From Bifidobacteriaceae bacterium (GTDB lineage: Bacteria; Actinomycetota; Actinomycetes; Actinomycetales; WQXJ01), in NCBI GenBank assembly GCA_031272565.1, contig JAISTN010000131.1, positions 1 to 9,849 of the forward strand: DNA of 9,849 bases. Reading direction: 5' to 3'. Below the pieces are notes generated by a model. That model ran no database searches. It had not been told where the DNA came from and saw only the letters and a program-made list of their open reading frames with translations. The position numbers were made by a program, and so were the translations under genes. Shown here one piece after another: positions 1 to 6,541 of this stretch (positions are counted from its first letter, which is position 1; each line of letters opens with the position of its first letter).

Positions 1-14
1 CCTGCAGAAATAGA

Positions 15-40
15 AATGGCGGGGGACTTCCCCCGCCATT
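15..40 (-). terminator. Perfect 11-bp hairpin, probable intrinsic terminator
   Basis: An 11-bp perfect inverted repeat (AATGGCGGGGG, loop ACTT, CCCCCGCCATT) is directly visible. Read on the minus strand, the stem is followed by a T-rich run (TCTATTTCT at about 14-6), which is the form of an intrinsic terminator. It could therefore end minus-strand transcripts coming from the operon at 299-6388. The plus-strand side is less T-rich (TTATGT), so it could act weakly in both directions, for a gene lying left of the window. A 12-bp palindrome, GGACCCGGGTCC, follows at 45-56. Confidence 0.7.
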
Positions 41-108
41 ATGTGGACCCGGGTCCTTCGACCAGCCCAACTACACATATTTTAGCATGCTGACGCCATG
101 GGCCCGGC

Positions 109-168
109 GAGCGGTTGTATGCCGAGTGGAAGAAGGCCGTCACCAAGACCTTCGGCTGGGTCGGCTAG
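109..168 (+). pseudogene. glpK: Probable 3'-end remnant of a glycerol kinase (FGGY kinase) gene
   Basis: Reading from 109 in this frame gives ERLYAEWKKAVTKTFGWVG followed by TAG at 166-168. The WKKAV segment followed by a Trp a few residues later is how glycerol kinases usually end, and the codons have the G/C third-position bias of real genes here. There is a TGA at 91-93 in the same frame, and none of the upstream 90 bases reads as kinase, so only about the last 20 codons remain. This looks like a truncated relic rather than a working gene. It is identified from a short motif remembered from the family, so chance similarity cannot be excluded. Confidence 0.5.
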
Positions 169-298
169 CCGGGCTGCAGGAGCCGCCGGCAGGTGGCGTT
201 GGTCATGGCGGGACCGCCCGGGACTGCCCGGGCGGGTGCTGCAGATGCCCAAACACCTCTTGGAAGATCCAGAACACAGGCCGTAGCCGGCATTGCGT
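169..298. other. Noncoding spacer with a strong hairpin at 214-235
   Basis: Downstream of the operon's last stop codon there is no convincing gene. The main structure is a perfect 9-bp inverted repeat, CCGCCCGGG, loop ACTG, CCCGGGCGG (214-222 with 227-235), starting about 64 bases past the stop at 299. It has no T-tract on either side. It may be a U-less terminator or an RNA 3'-end stabiliser for the minus-strand operon, ahead of the T-tailed hairpin at 15-40. Short reading frames across this stretch lack ribosome-binding sites and family motifs and were left out. Confidence 0.45.
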
Positions 299-1342
299 TC
301 AGCGCCTCGGTGACCCGACACCAGCGGTTGGTCGGTTGGCTCTCAGGCCCATCACGGCGGCTAGGTTGTCACCGGCGATGCCTTCGAGCTTCGTCTGAGG
401 AATCGGATCAAGGCCGAGGCCGGCGGCCTCCTCGTTGACGGTCAACAGTTTGGCCAGCAGTGCTTCAGGATCATAGAGAAAACCGGGATAGTCGGTGCCG
501 AAGAAGATCTTTTCCAGCGGCACAAAGAATGGCTCCAGCCGGTGCAGGAACAAGAACAGGTCACGCCGGGTGATGGTGGCGATGTGGTAGCTCAACTCAG
601 CGTAGAAATTCGGATGCTTGGTGAGCAAGAACATGGCCTCATCGGTCCACGGCAGGCCACAGTGGGCCACAATCACGGTTAAGTCACGGAACTGCCGCCC
701 GATGTCGTCCAGCAGGGCTGGGCGGCCCAGGTTCAGAGAGGCGTCGATGCGGGTAGAACCGGCCTGGTGGACCATGACAGGTATGCCCAGGTCTTGCGCT
801 GCCCCGAACACCGGGAAAGCCAGGTCACGGTCGGCCGGGGACCAGTGCTGGTACATCGGATACAGCTTGACCCCTTGCAGCCCGTACTCCTCCACTGCGC
901 GGCCCAGTTCGGCCACCGCCGCCTTGGGGCCGCGGAAGGCCGGGTTGACGGAGGCAAAACCGATGATCTGATCAGGCGCTTGGCGCTGGCAGCCCGCAAT
1001 GTACTCGTTGCAGCGCTCCGGCGTTTTCGGCCCCTCCACCCCGGTCACGCCCGATGTGTCGACCGTGCCGATCAGCCGCCCCTCCAGGTACTGAGGGCTC
1101 ATCGCCAGCGCTACCACTTTGTCGAAACTGGGATGGTCCGCGATTGTCTCGGCCGGGCCGATTAGCTGGAACCCCAACGAAGCGCTCTCCAACTCCTCCC
1201 ACTCCGCCGCCGTGGGCAGCCGATGGGAGGGCATTTCGCCCCGGGAACGGTGAATACAAAGCGAACCTTCATGCCCGTAGGCGGCGGTAAACGCCGGATC
1301 GTCGGCCAACGACAGGATGTGGGTGTGGGCATCGATGCGCAC
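299..1342 (-). CDS. Amidohydrolase, PF04909 (amidohydrolase 2 / ACMSD-like) family
   Basis: A 347-residue TIM-barrel metal-dependent hydrolase or decarboxylase. The start is the GTG at 1342, giving VRIDAHTHIL, with a strong GAGGAG ribosome-binding site just upstream; the frame stays open further upstream but that part overlaps the previous gene and reads as nonsense. Visible motifs are the N-terminal HxH (His6, His8), GVKLYP at 157-162, VMVHQAGST with His192, VIVAHCG with His227, and FFGTDYPG with Asp284, the expected metal ligands and barrel-end Asp. Members of this superfamily include ACMSD, resorcylate decarboxylase and isoorotate-type decarboxylases as well as lactone or amide hydrolases, so the reaction cannot be read from the sequence. 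It is the last gene of the transporter-tenA operon, 16 bases after the previous stop. In this setting it may act on a pyrimidine or its ring-opening or deformylation product, which is inference. Confidence 0.9.
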   Translation of the reverse strand: MRIDAHTHILSLADDPAFTAAYGHEGSLCIHRSRGEMPSHRLPTAAEWEELESASLGFQLIGPAETIADHPSFDKVVALAMSPQYLEGRLIGTVDTSGVTGVEGPKTPERCNEYIAGCQRQAPDQIIGFASVNPAFRGPKAAVAELGRAVEEYGLQGVKLYPMYQHWSPADRDLAFPVFGAAQDLGIPVMVHQAGSTRIDASLNLGRPALLDDIGRQFRDLTVIVAHCGLPWTDEAMFLLTKHPNFYAELSYHIATITRRDLFLFLHRLEPFFVPLEKIFFGTDYPGFLYDPEALLAKLLTVNEEAAGLGLDPIPQTKLEGIAGDNLAAVMGLRANRPTAGVGSPRR

Positions 1343-1358
1343 TTTGTCTCCTCTGTTG

Positions 1359-2930
1359 TCAGGCACCCCGGGCGGGTGGCGGCACCGGCCCGATGGCGGC
1401 GTTGTAAACGTAGGCGGGTTGCAGAATCGGTTCGGCGTACCAGGCCTCATACATGGCCTCAGCCTTGGCCGCCAGCAGCCCCGCCAGTTCAACGGCCCGG
1501 GTGCGTTCCAGGTACGGCCCGTACAGCACCTCTTCACCCAGTTCAACCAGCCGGTCCAGGACGGCCTTCTCGCTGACACCGGTCACACGGCCATTCACCA
1601 ACACTGGACGGCCACCCACCAGCACGTGGCGCAGGTCGGTATGATCGGCCCGGTCCAGGATCACGTCAAGCGGGTCCATGCCGGTGTGGCGACCGGGTGG
1701 GAAGAAGACCCGGCCGCCCTCGAGCACCAAGAGGTCGGCCAGCTTGCCGGGCGACAACCGGCCCAACTGGTCCGGCCAACCTATCGCCCTAGCCCCGTTG
1801 TCACCGGCCGCCCGCAGCACTGTCAAGGAATCCAGCCGGTGGGGCGTGAAGGTGTTGGGCCGGCGCTGCAACAACAGCGCCAGGCGCAGTTCGGCGAAGA
1901 AGTCTTCCCGCTCGGTAGAGGAAATGCCGTCCGTACCGAAACAGACCCGGCCGCCACGGTCAAGGATGTCCGCCACCCGGCTGATGCCGGAGGACAACCG
2001 CAGGTTTGATCCCGGATTGTTGACGGCGATGGCGCCTGATTGGCAAAAGACGTCTAGGTCGGCATCGGTGGCCCAAACGAAGTGCCCCAACGACACGTCA
2101 TCGCCCAATATGCCCAATCGGTCAAGTCTCCACACTGCCGGTTCGCCGTTGACCTTCAAGTTCCAGTACAGCTCGGAGCGGGTCTCCAACACATGGATGG
2201 TCAGGCCAGCGCCGCGTTCAGCCGCCTCCCGCTTGGCCCGGACCAGCAACTGATCGGAACAGGCCGGGGTCCAGTCCGGCGCCAGGATGAAATGGAACCG
2301 GCCGTCCCGGCCCTCCCATTCGTCACCCAGCTCTCGGTAGGCCCGCAGAACGCTGTCGATGTCCCAGGCGTAGCCCAGCGGCGAGGCCATGACTTCGGCC
2401 GCCACCTGGGCTCCAAACTGGGCCAGGAACGCTTGATCGTCCTGGTGGACCAGTGTGTTCTGATCCCGCAACGACAAGGCGAAGGCCACCCGCAGGCCCA
2501 GCTTGTCGTAGGCCCGCAACACTTCCGGGGCGCCGAAGTGCTTCATGCCAGTCTTGCCGTAGTAGGCGTCAATCATGGCCGTCTGGCCGCCCTTCAAGCA
2601 GTCCATCAGCCCATAGGTGGCCAGCAACTCCAACGACTCGGCGTCAACCTCAGCGGGGCCAGCACCCAGGAACAGGTTGGTGAACTCGAAAATGGTGCCG
2701 CTCATGCCGGCGCTGGTGTAGCACTCGGTGTGCCAGTGGCCGTTGATGAAACCGGGCATCACGATTGAATGGGCATCACCCAGGCGCAGGTCAACCGGCG
2801 TGGTGGCGAACTGTTCGTAGGGACCAACGGCTTCGATCCGGTCATCACGCACCAACACGGCGCCGTCCACGATGACGGGTGGGTTGTCCAGCGATACAAC
2901 GTATTTGCCCCGGATCAACGTGGTTGTCAT
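1359..2930 (-). CDS. Amidohydrolase, cytosine deaminase / TrzA-AtzA-like family
   Basis: A 523-residue cytosolic amidohydrolase of the deaminase branch (cytosine deaminase, SAH deaminase, guanine deaminase, triazine hydrolases). It has the N-terminal beta-sandwich strand pattern, then PGFINGHWHTE (His65, His67), TIHVLET with His246, SLGHFVW with His283 and CFGTDG with Asp334, so the mononuclear metal site looks complete. In the usual (S/A)HNPxSN segment the His is replaced by Asn (NNPGSNLRL, Asn304). The C-terminal tail after about residue 430 is longer than in most relatives (typically 420-480 residues). The ATG overlaps the tenA stop as ATGA, with GAGG upstream as ribosome-binding site. Context points to deamination or amide hydrolysis of an imported aminopyrimidine; a deformylase role replacing YlmB is possible. 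The substrate is not determinable here. Confidence 0.88.
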   Translation of the reverse strand: MTTTLIRGKYVVSLDNPPVIVDGAVLVRDDRIEAVGPYEQFATTPVDLRLGDAHSIVMPGFINGHWHTECYTSAGMSGTIFEFTNLFLGAGPAEVDAESLELLATYGLMDCLKGGQTAMIDAYYGKTGMKHFGAPEVLRAYDKLGLRVAFALSLRDQNTLVHQDDQAFLAQFGAQVAAEVMASPLGYAWDIDSVLRAYRELGDEWEGRDGRFHFILAPDWTPACSDQLLVRAKREAAERGAGLTIHVLETRSELYWNLKVNGEPAVWRLDRLGILGDDVSLGHFVWATDADLDVFCQSGAIAVNNPGSNLRLSSGISRVADILDRGGRVCFGTDGISSTEREDFFAELRLALLLQRRPNTFTPHRLDSLTVLRAAGDNGARAIGWPDQLGRLSPGKLADLLVLEGGRVFFPPGRHTGMDPLDVILDRADHTDLRHVLVGGRPVLVNGRVTGVSEKAVLDRLVELGEEVLYGPYLERTRAVELAGLLAAKAEAMYEAWYAEPILQPAYVYNAAIGPVPPPARGA

Positions 2931-3583
2931 GCAGCTCGCCTCAATTCGCTTGTACTGGCCGGCCGGCTGGCCGGACGTGACCAGAAATCGGCCTCGAAGG
3001 CCATACCTGTGTGCAGGATGCGGCAGGCCTCATCCCAGTCCAACTCGACGTCATCGACCAGGGCCAAGACCCGTTCCACGATCTGGCGATAGGAGGCCGA
3101 ACAATAGGTGTTAAGCCATGGCCGGTAGGCGCCGGCACGGGCGGTTGGGATTGCTTGTAGGGCCTCGCCGTAACCCCAAGTGCAGGGCACCATGGCCACT
3201 AGGCCAGCGGCGTAGCTCTGGGCCTGTTCCAGCAGGAAATCAAGGTAGGACCGGGTCAGCGCGTCCATGGTTGAGGTGGCGAAGTCGCAGCCGAACAGTT
3301 CAGAAGCATCGGATTGGTCCACCATCTCGATGGTTTGGACCGACCAAGCCAACCCAAGCAGTTCGCCAATGTGCCGATCGGGTGCCACCACCACCAGCTT
3401 GGCGTACACCCGCGCCAGGTTGCGCAGGTAGTGGTAGTCCTGCTCCAGATAGGTCCGGAAGACGGCCACCGGCAGGGTGCCGGCCGCAATCCCGGCCGGG
3501 ATCGGCAAGTCCAGCCAGGCTTGTAGGTCGGCCCGTGCTTCCTGGCACAGCCGGGCTGATAACGGCCGGTAGCCCGCGTTCAC
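2927..3583 (-). CDS. tenA: TenA-family aminopyrimidine aminohydrolase / thiaminase II
   Basis: A 218-residue all-helical TenA/THI-4 protein. TenA hydrolyses 4-amino-5-aminomethyl-2-methylpyrimidine to HMP plus ammonia (and, less efficiently, cleaves thiamine). All key positions of the Cys-type enzyme are present: YLEQDYHYL with Asp49 (B. subtilis Asp44), Tyr113 (Tyr112), VPCTWGYGE with Cys134 (nucleophile Cys135) and FEADFW with Glu197 (Glu205). It starts at a GTG that overlaps the ATPase stop as GTGA, and its own stop overlaps the next gene as ATGA, so it is translationally embedded between the transporter and the amidohydrolases. The residues about 86-105 (EMVDQSD...) differ from the usual HxxF segment, which may affect substrate choice. 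Assignment to the family is firm; the exact substrate is inferred. Confidence 0.92.
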   Translation of the reverse strand: MNAGYRPLSARLCQEARADLQAWLDLPIPAGIAAGTLPVAVFRTYLEQDYHYLRNLARVYAKLVVVAPDRHIGELLGLAWSVQTIEMVDQSDASELFGCDFATSTMDALTRSYLDFLLEQAQSYAAGLVAMVPCTWGYGEALQAIPTARAGAYRPWLNTYCSASYRQIVERVLALVDDVELDWDEACRILHTGMAFEADFWSRPASRPASTSELRRAA

Positions 3584-4431
3584 ACCGTCACCCGCTGGGT
3601 TTGCAGGGCGTGGCGGGATTCCTCGTGGAGCACTTCCAGAAGTTCCCGCTCGATGGCCGCAAACTCAGGTGTGGCCATGAGCGCCTCTTCGCGGGGGCGG
3701 GGCAGGGTGATGTCCTTGACCAGGCGCACCTTGGTGGGCCGAGCGGACAACACCACTACTTGATCGGACAGGTAGACCGCCTCGCGGACATCGTGTGTCA
3801 CCATCACCACGGTCCAGCGGTACTTGACCCAGACCTCGGCCAGCCAGGTCTGCATTTCGAGCCGGGTCAAGGAATCCAGGGCGCCGAACGGTTCATCTAG
3901 CAGCAGGATCTCGCGTTCCTGCACCACGGTGCGCAGCAGGGCGGCCCGCTGGCGCATACCGCCGGACAGCTCGAACGGCCGGGCGTGCTCAAAGCCGGCC
4001 AAGCCGAAGGGTTCGAACAGCTTGGCGGCCGCGACCCTGGCCTCTTTGCGCGGTTTGCCCTGAACCTCCAGGCCGATGGTGGTGTTGTCCAGAATGGTGC
4101 GCCACGGGAACAGCAGGTCCTTTTGCGGCATGTAGCCGAAGTGCTCCCGCTTGCCGCCAGCCTCTTGGCCGTCCACGTAGACCCGCCCGGCATCGGCCGG
4201 TTCAAGCCCGGCCATGACGTTGAACAAGGTGGACTTACCGCAGCCGCTTGGTCCGATGATAGAGATAAACGAGCCCGAGGTGGCCTTGAGGTCGATGCCG
4301 TCCAACACCGGCCGGAAGCCGCCCGGGGTCTCAAAGCCCTTGCTGATGTGCCACAACTCGAAGCGAGGTGGCTGGGCTGCTGAGGCCACCGGGATGGTCC
4401 CGGTGGCATGAACCTCGACACCGACCGTCAT
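3580..4431 (-). CDS. thiZ: ABC transporter ATPase, TauB/SsuB/ThiZ type
   Basis: A 283-residue nucleotide-binding subunit that powers import with the adjacent permease and binding protein. Motifs in order: Walker A GPSGCGKST at 60-68, Q-loop MPQKDLLFPW around Gln103, signature LSGGMRQRA at 155-163, Walker B ILLLDEPFGALD at 175-186 and switch His213 in VTHD. The MPQKD(L)LFPW Q-loop and FGALD are typical of the nitrate/taurine/HMP (NitT/TauT) family. The ATG overlaps the permease stop as ATGA with an AGAAGAGG ribosome-binding site, and its stop overlaps tenA. The name thiZ rests on the companion THI5-like binding protein and tenA; a related importer of another small heterocycle is possible. Confidence 0.9.
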   Translation of the reverse strand: MTVGVEVHATGTIPVASAAQPPRFELWHISKGFETPGGFRPVLDGIDLKATSGSFISIIGPSGCGKSTLFNVMAGLEPADAGRVYVDGQEAGGKREHFGYMPQKDLLFPWRTILDNTTIGLEVQGKPRKEARVAAAKLFEPFGLAGFEHARPFELSGGMRQRAALLRTVVQEREILLLDEPFGALDSLTRLEMQTWLAEVWVKYRWTVVMVTHDVREAVYLSDQVVVLSARPTKVRLVKDITLPRPREEALMATPEFAAIERELLEVLHEESRHALQTQRVTV

Positions 4432-5303
4432 GTCTGTGACCTCTTCTCTTGCCCGTACCAGGGGATCACCAGGCGTTGCAGCAGGTAGGTGGACAGGAAC
4501 AGCAGAATCGAAATCAACGACGTCACCAGAACGGCCGCCAACACCAAGTCGGTGCGGAACGAGTTCTTCTGCATCGACATGTAGATACCCAGGCCGTACT
4601 TGGCGCCCACGTATTCGGCGAAGATGGCGCCCGTGACGGCATAGGTGATGCCGATGCGCAGCGAGGTGAAAAAGCTAGGCATGGCCGAAGGCAGCCGCAC
4701 GTACCGGAAGGTGCGCCACTTGCCGGCTCCCATGGACGCCAGCAGCGAAGACGCTTCCTTGGGGGTGGAGTCGAACCCTTCAATCAGGCCGATGGTGACA
4801 GGAAAGAACGTTACCAACGCCACCACGATCACCTTGGGGAGCAAGCCGAACCCGAACCAAATGATCATCAACGGCGCCACCGCAATAATGGGGACGGTTT
4901 GAGAGGCCACCAGGATGGGAGTCAAGGCCCGGCGCGCAAAGCGCGAGAAGTCGACAATGATCGCCAACAACCAGCCCACCACCAGCGACACCGCAAAGCC
5001 AATGGCCGTCACCTGCAGGGTTGGCACCGTGTTCTGCCAGATGGCCTCGCGGGCCGCCCAGCCGCTGCGGATCACACGGGAGGGGCTGGGCAATACCTCG
5101 GGTCTGATGTTGCCTTGGTCCACCACCGCCTGCATCACCACCGTCGCCACCACCAGTAACAGCAGCACGGGCCCAACTGTTTCGAGAGTGCGGGAGGCCG
5201 CCCGCTGGCCCTTACCACGCCTGCGGCGCGGGCCAGCGGCATCTTGGACCTCTTCGATGGTTGGGGGCAACACAGCCATCTCGGTTACCGTCGCGGCCGC
5301 CAT
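4428..5303 (-). CDS. thiX: ABC transporter permease, TauC/SsuC/ThiX type
   Basis: A 291-residue inner-membrane subunit with about six hydrophobic helices (roughly 44-62, 96-117, 128-150, 154-175, 210-232 and 245-272). It carries the EAA loop that contacts the ATPase: EASSLLASMGAGKWRTF followed by the conserved VRLPSAMP. A basic, disordered cytoplasmic N-terminus (RRRRGKGQR) precedes the first helix. I chose the ATG at 5303, which shares a base with the upstream stop in a TGATG junction; a TTG one codon earlier is also possible. No good separate ribosome-binding site is seen, which fits translational coupling. It should form the channel of the ThiXYZ-like importer encoded by its neighbours. 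Confidence 0.9.
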   Translation of the reverse strand: MAAATVTEMAVLPPTIEEVQDAAGPRRRRGKGQRAASRTLETVGPVLLLLVVATVVMQAVVDQGNIRPEVLPSPSRVIRSGWAAREAIWQNTVPTLQVTAIGFAVSLVVGWLLAIIVDFSRFARRALTPILVASQTVPIIAVAPLMIIWFGFGLLPKVIVVALVTFFPVTIGLIEGFDSTPKEASSLLASMGAGKWRTFRYVRLPSAMPSFFTSLRIGITYAVTGAIFAEYVGAKYGLGIYMSMQKNSFRTDLVLAAVLVTSLISILLFLSTYLLQRLVIPWYGQEKRSQT

Positions 5304-6388
5304 CAACTGGGCAGGTAGTCGCTGGTGAAGTAGGTGGACCAGTCAGGCTCGGCGGCGAGGGGGTTGCCTTCGCCATCGGACAACAGACCCTGCTCATACA
5401 GGAAGGAACCATAACCAGACCACTGTTCGGCGGTCTGGGTGCCGGCCTTGCCGTTGGCATCTAACAAATAGTTGGCGGATAGTTCAGCCTGGCTCTTGGT
5501 GACCAACTCCTCCTCCGAGAAGACACCTGGATTGGCGTCAATCAGAATCTGTCCGGACTCTTCCGGGTTGGCCGCGGCATACTCATAGCCCTGCTGCAGC
5601 GCCCCCAGGAACGCCTTGGCAGTGTCCGCGTTGGACTCTAACCACGACGGGTTGGCGGTGATGACCACGTTGTAGCAATCAGGGAAGCCATAGTCGGCAT
5701 AGGGGAAGAACTTCATGGGCGTACCACGCAGTTCGGCCTCAATACCTTCCCAGGTCATGAACGGTTCGGCCATGTCGGCATCGCCCGAATAGACCGCTTC
5801 GTAGGCGGAGGTACCCAGCGTGACGATCTCGATGTCGCCCGCACCACCATCGTTGCGGATGATCTGCGCCACCCGCTCGGCTTCACCGGGTAGGCCGAAA
5901 CCGGCGTAGGTCAGGCCGTCCAGGTCTTTGGGGCTCTGAATGTCGTCCCTGTCAGCCGCCACACCGATGGCCGTCACCCAGTGCTGCAGCACGGCGAAGA
6001 CGGACACCACTTCAGCCCCAGTGGAGCGGGCAAACAGCACATTGTCTTCGGCGCTGACGCCGAAATCCGCCTGGCCGGTTGACACCAAAGTATCGGCCGA
6101 GGTGCTGGAGTAGGGCAAGATCTCGACCTCAATGCCGGCCGCCTCGAAGTAGCCCTTGGCAATGGCCACATAAAGGCCGGTGTGGTTGGTGTTCGGCGTC
6201 CAGTCCAAGACAAACTTGACCTGGGTCAGTTCGGCCGCCTCCACCGTGACACCGTCAGTCCCTGTCGCCTCGCCGCTGACCTTGTCATCACTGGACTCCT
6301 TGTCCGAGCCGCAACCCGTCACCAATACCATGGCCGCTGCTGCCAATACTGCGGCACCCTTTGTCTTCCACTGCCGTTGCCTTGACAT
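5303..6388 (-). CDS. thiY: Lipoprotein substrate-binding protein, NMT1/THI5-like (ThiY type)
   Basis: A 361-residue exported binding protein. The N-terminus is a lipoprotein signal: basic MSRQRQWKTK, hydrophobic core, then lipobox LVTGC with Cys26 as lipidation site, followed by a Ser/Asp-rich linker. The mature domain begins near residue 55 and contains LDWTPNTNHTGLYVA (61-75), the hallmark of ThiY/Thi5-like proteins that bind HMP or formylaminopyrimidine, with the WTPNxxH stretch expected in the pyrimidine pocket. Further family features are a GY(F)EAAGIEV strand-turn and QADFGVSAED. It is the first gene of the operon with an AAGGAG ribosome-binding site 5-6 bases before ATG, and its stop is fused to the permease start (TGATG). 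Ligand class is likely aminopyrimidine; other N-heterocycles remain possible. Confidence 0.9.
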   Translation of the reverse strand: MSRQRQWKTKGAAVLAAAAMVLVTGCGSDKESSDDKVSGEATGTDGVTVEAAELTQVKFVLDWTPNTNHTGLYVAIAKGYFEAAGIEVEILPYSSTSADTLVSTGQADFGVSAEDNVLFARSTGAEVVSVFAVLQHWVTAIGVAADRDDIQSPKDLDGLTYAGFGLPGEAERVAQIIRNDGGAGDIEIVTLGTSAYEAVYSGDADMAEPFMTWEGIEAELRGTPMKFFPYADYGFPDCYNVVITANPSWLESNADTAKAFLGALQQGYEYAAANPEESGQILIDANPGVFSEEELVTKSQAELSANYLLDANGKAGTQTAEQWSGYGSFLYEQGLLSDGEGNPLAAEPDWSTYFTSDYLPS

Positions 6389-6480
6389 GATGTCTCCTTA
6401 GGGATTGAGGCCGTCGGCCGGCCGGGTAGGCGGAAGCCGCCACGCCCAATACCAACCTGTCAGTCCGCGCTGGCCAAACC
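6389..6480 (-). promoter_or_regulatory. 5' leader of the thiY-like operon
   Basis: This stretch lies between the shared control element and the ATG. It contains a small hairpin (GGCGG, loop, CCGCC at 6429-6441), a GGCCGGCC palindrome (6416-6423) and the AAGGAG ribosome-binding site. A CTGACA sequence could be a -35 box but no clear TANNNT is seen at the right distance, so the promoter is not placed. I looked for THI-box (TPP riboswitch) signatures such as CTGAGA and the GGATAATACCAGCG-like block and found none. Confidence 0.4.
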
Positions 6481-6535
6481 GTTTCCCCGCGGCTACACGG
6501 GCGTAACAGGCCTATCGCGTTCGCTGCCAAGCCGG
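6481..6535 (-). promoter_or_regulatory. Shared control element copy 1, GlnR-box-like, upstream of thiY operon
   Basis: Aligned without gaps to 8891-8945 this block keeps about 60% identity, concentrated in islands: GTTTC at 6481, GCGTAACA at 6501, CTATC at 6512 and CTGCCAA-N-CCGG at 6524. Read toward the operon it shows GTTAC (6507-6503), GTAGC (6496-6492) and GAAAC (6485-6481), each starting 11 bp apart. GlnR sites in actinobacteria have the pattern gTnAc-n6-GaAAc with 11-bp phasing. The middle box fits poorly. TTGGCAG at the upstream end could be a -35 box, with a poor -10 (TGTTAC) 16 bp later. The repeat is seen; the regulator is inferred. Confidence 0.5.
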
Positions 6536-6541
6536 CCTTGA

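Noticed and set aside
82..438. Several short open frames at the left end
   Set aside because: No ribosome-binding sites, compositions typical of random high-GC frames, and they overlap one another and the amidohydrolase 3' end.
1343..1579. Upstream extension of the PF04909 amidohydrolase frame
   Set aside because: It overlaps the proven C-terminus of the preceding gene, is rich in Arg/Trp/Pro as an out-of-frame shadow, and the GTG at 1342 has a strong ribosome-binding site and begins the HxH strand.
1317..2768. Two long plus-strand open frames (about 230 codons each) opposite the amidohydrolase gene
   Set aside because: Composition and coordinates follow the antisense of a clearly coding minus-strand gene; no recognisable domain.
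3118..3900. Plus-strand open frame of 260 codons over tenA and the ATPase gene
   Set aside because: Antisense of two genes with full catalytic motifs; the frame has Pro/Arg/Gly-rich low-complexity composition.
4449..5159. Long plus-strand open frame (236 codons) opposite the permease gene
   Set aside because: It is His/Gln/Arg-rich antisense shadow of a membrane protein in high-GC DNA, with no family motif or ribosome-binding site.
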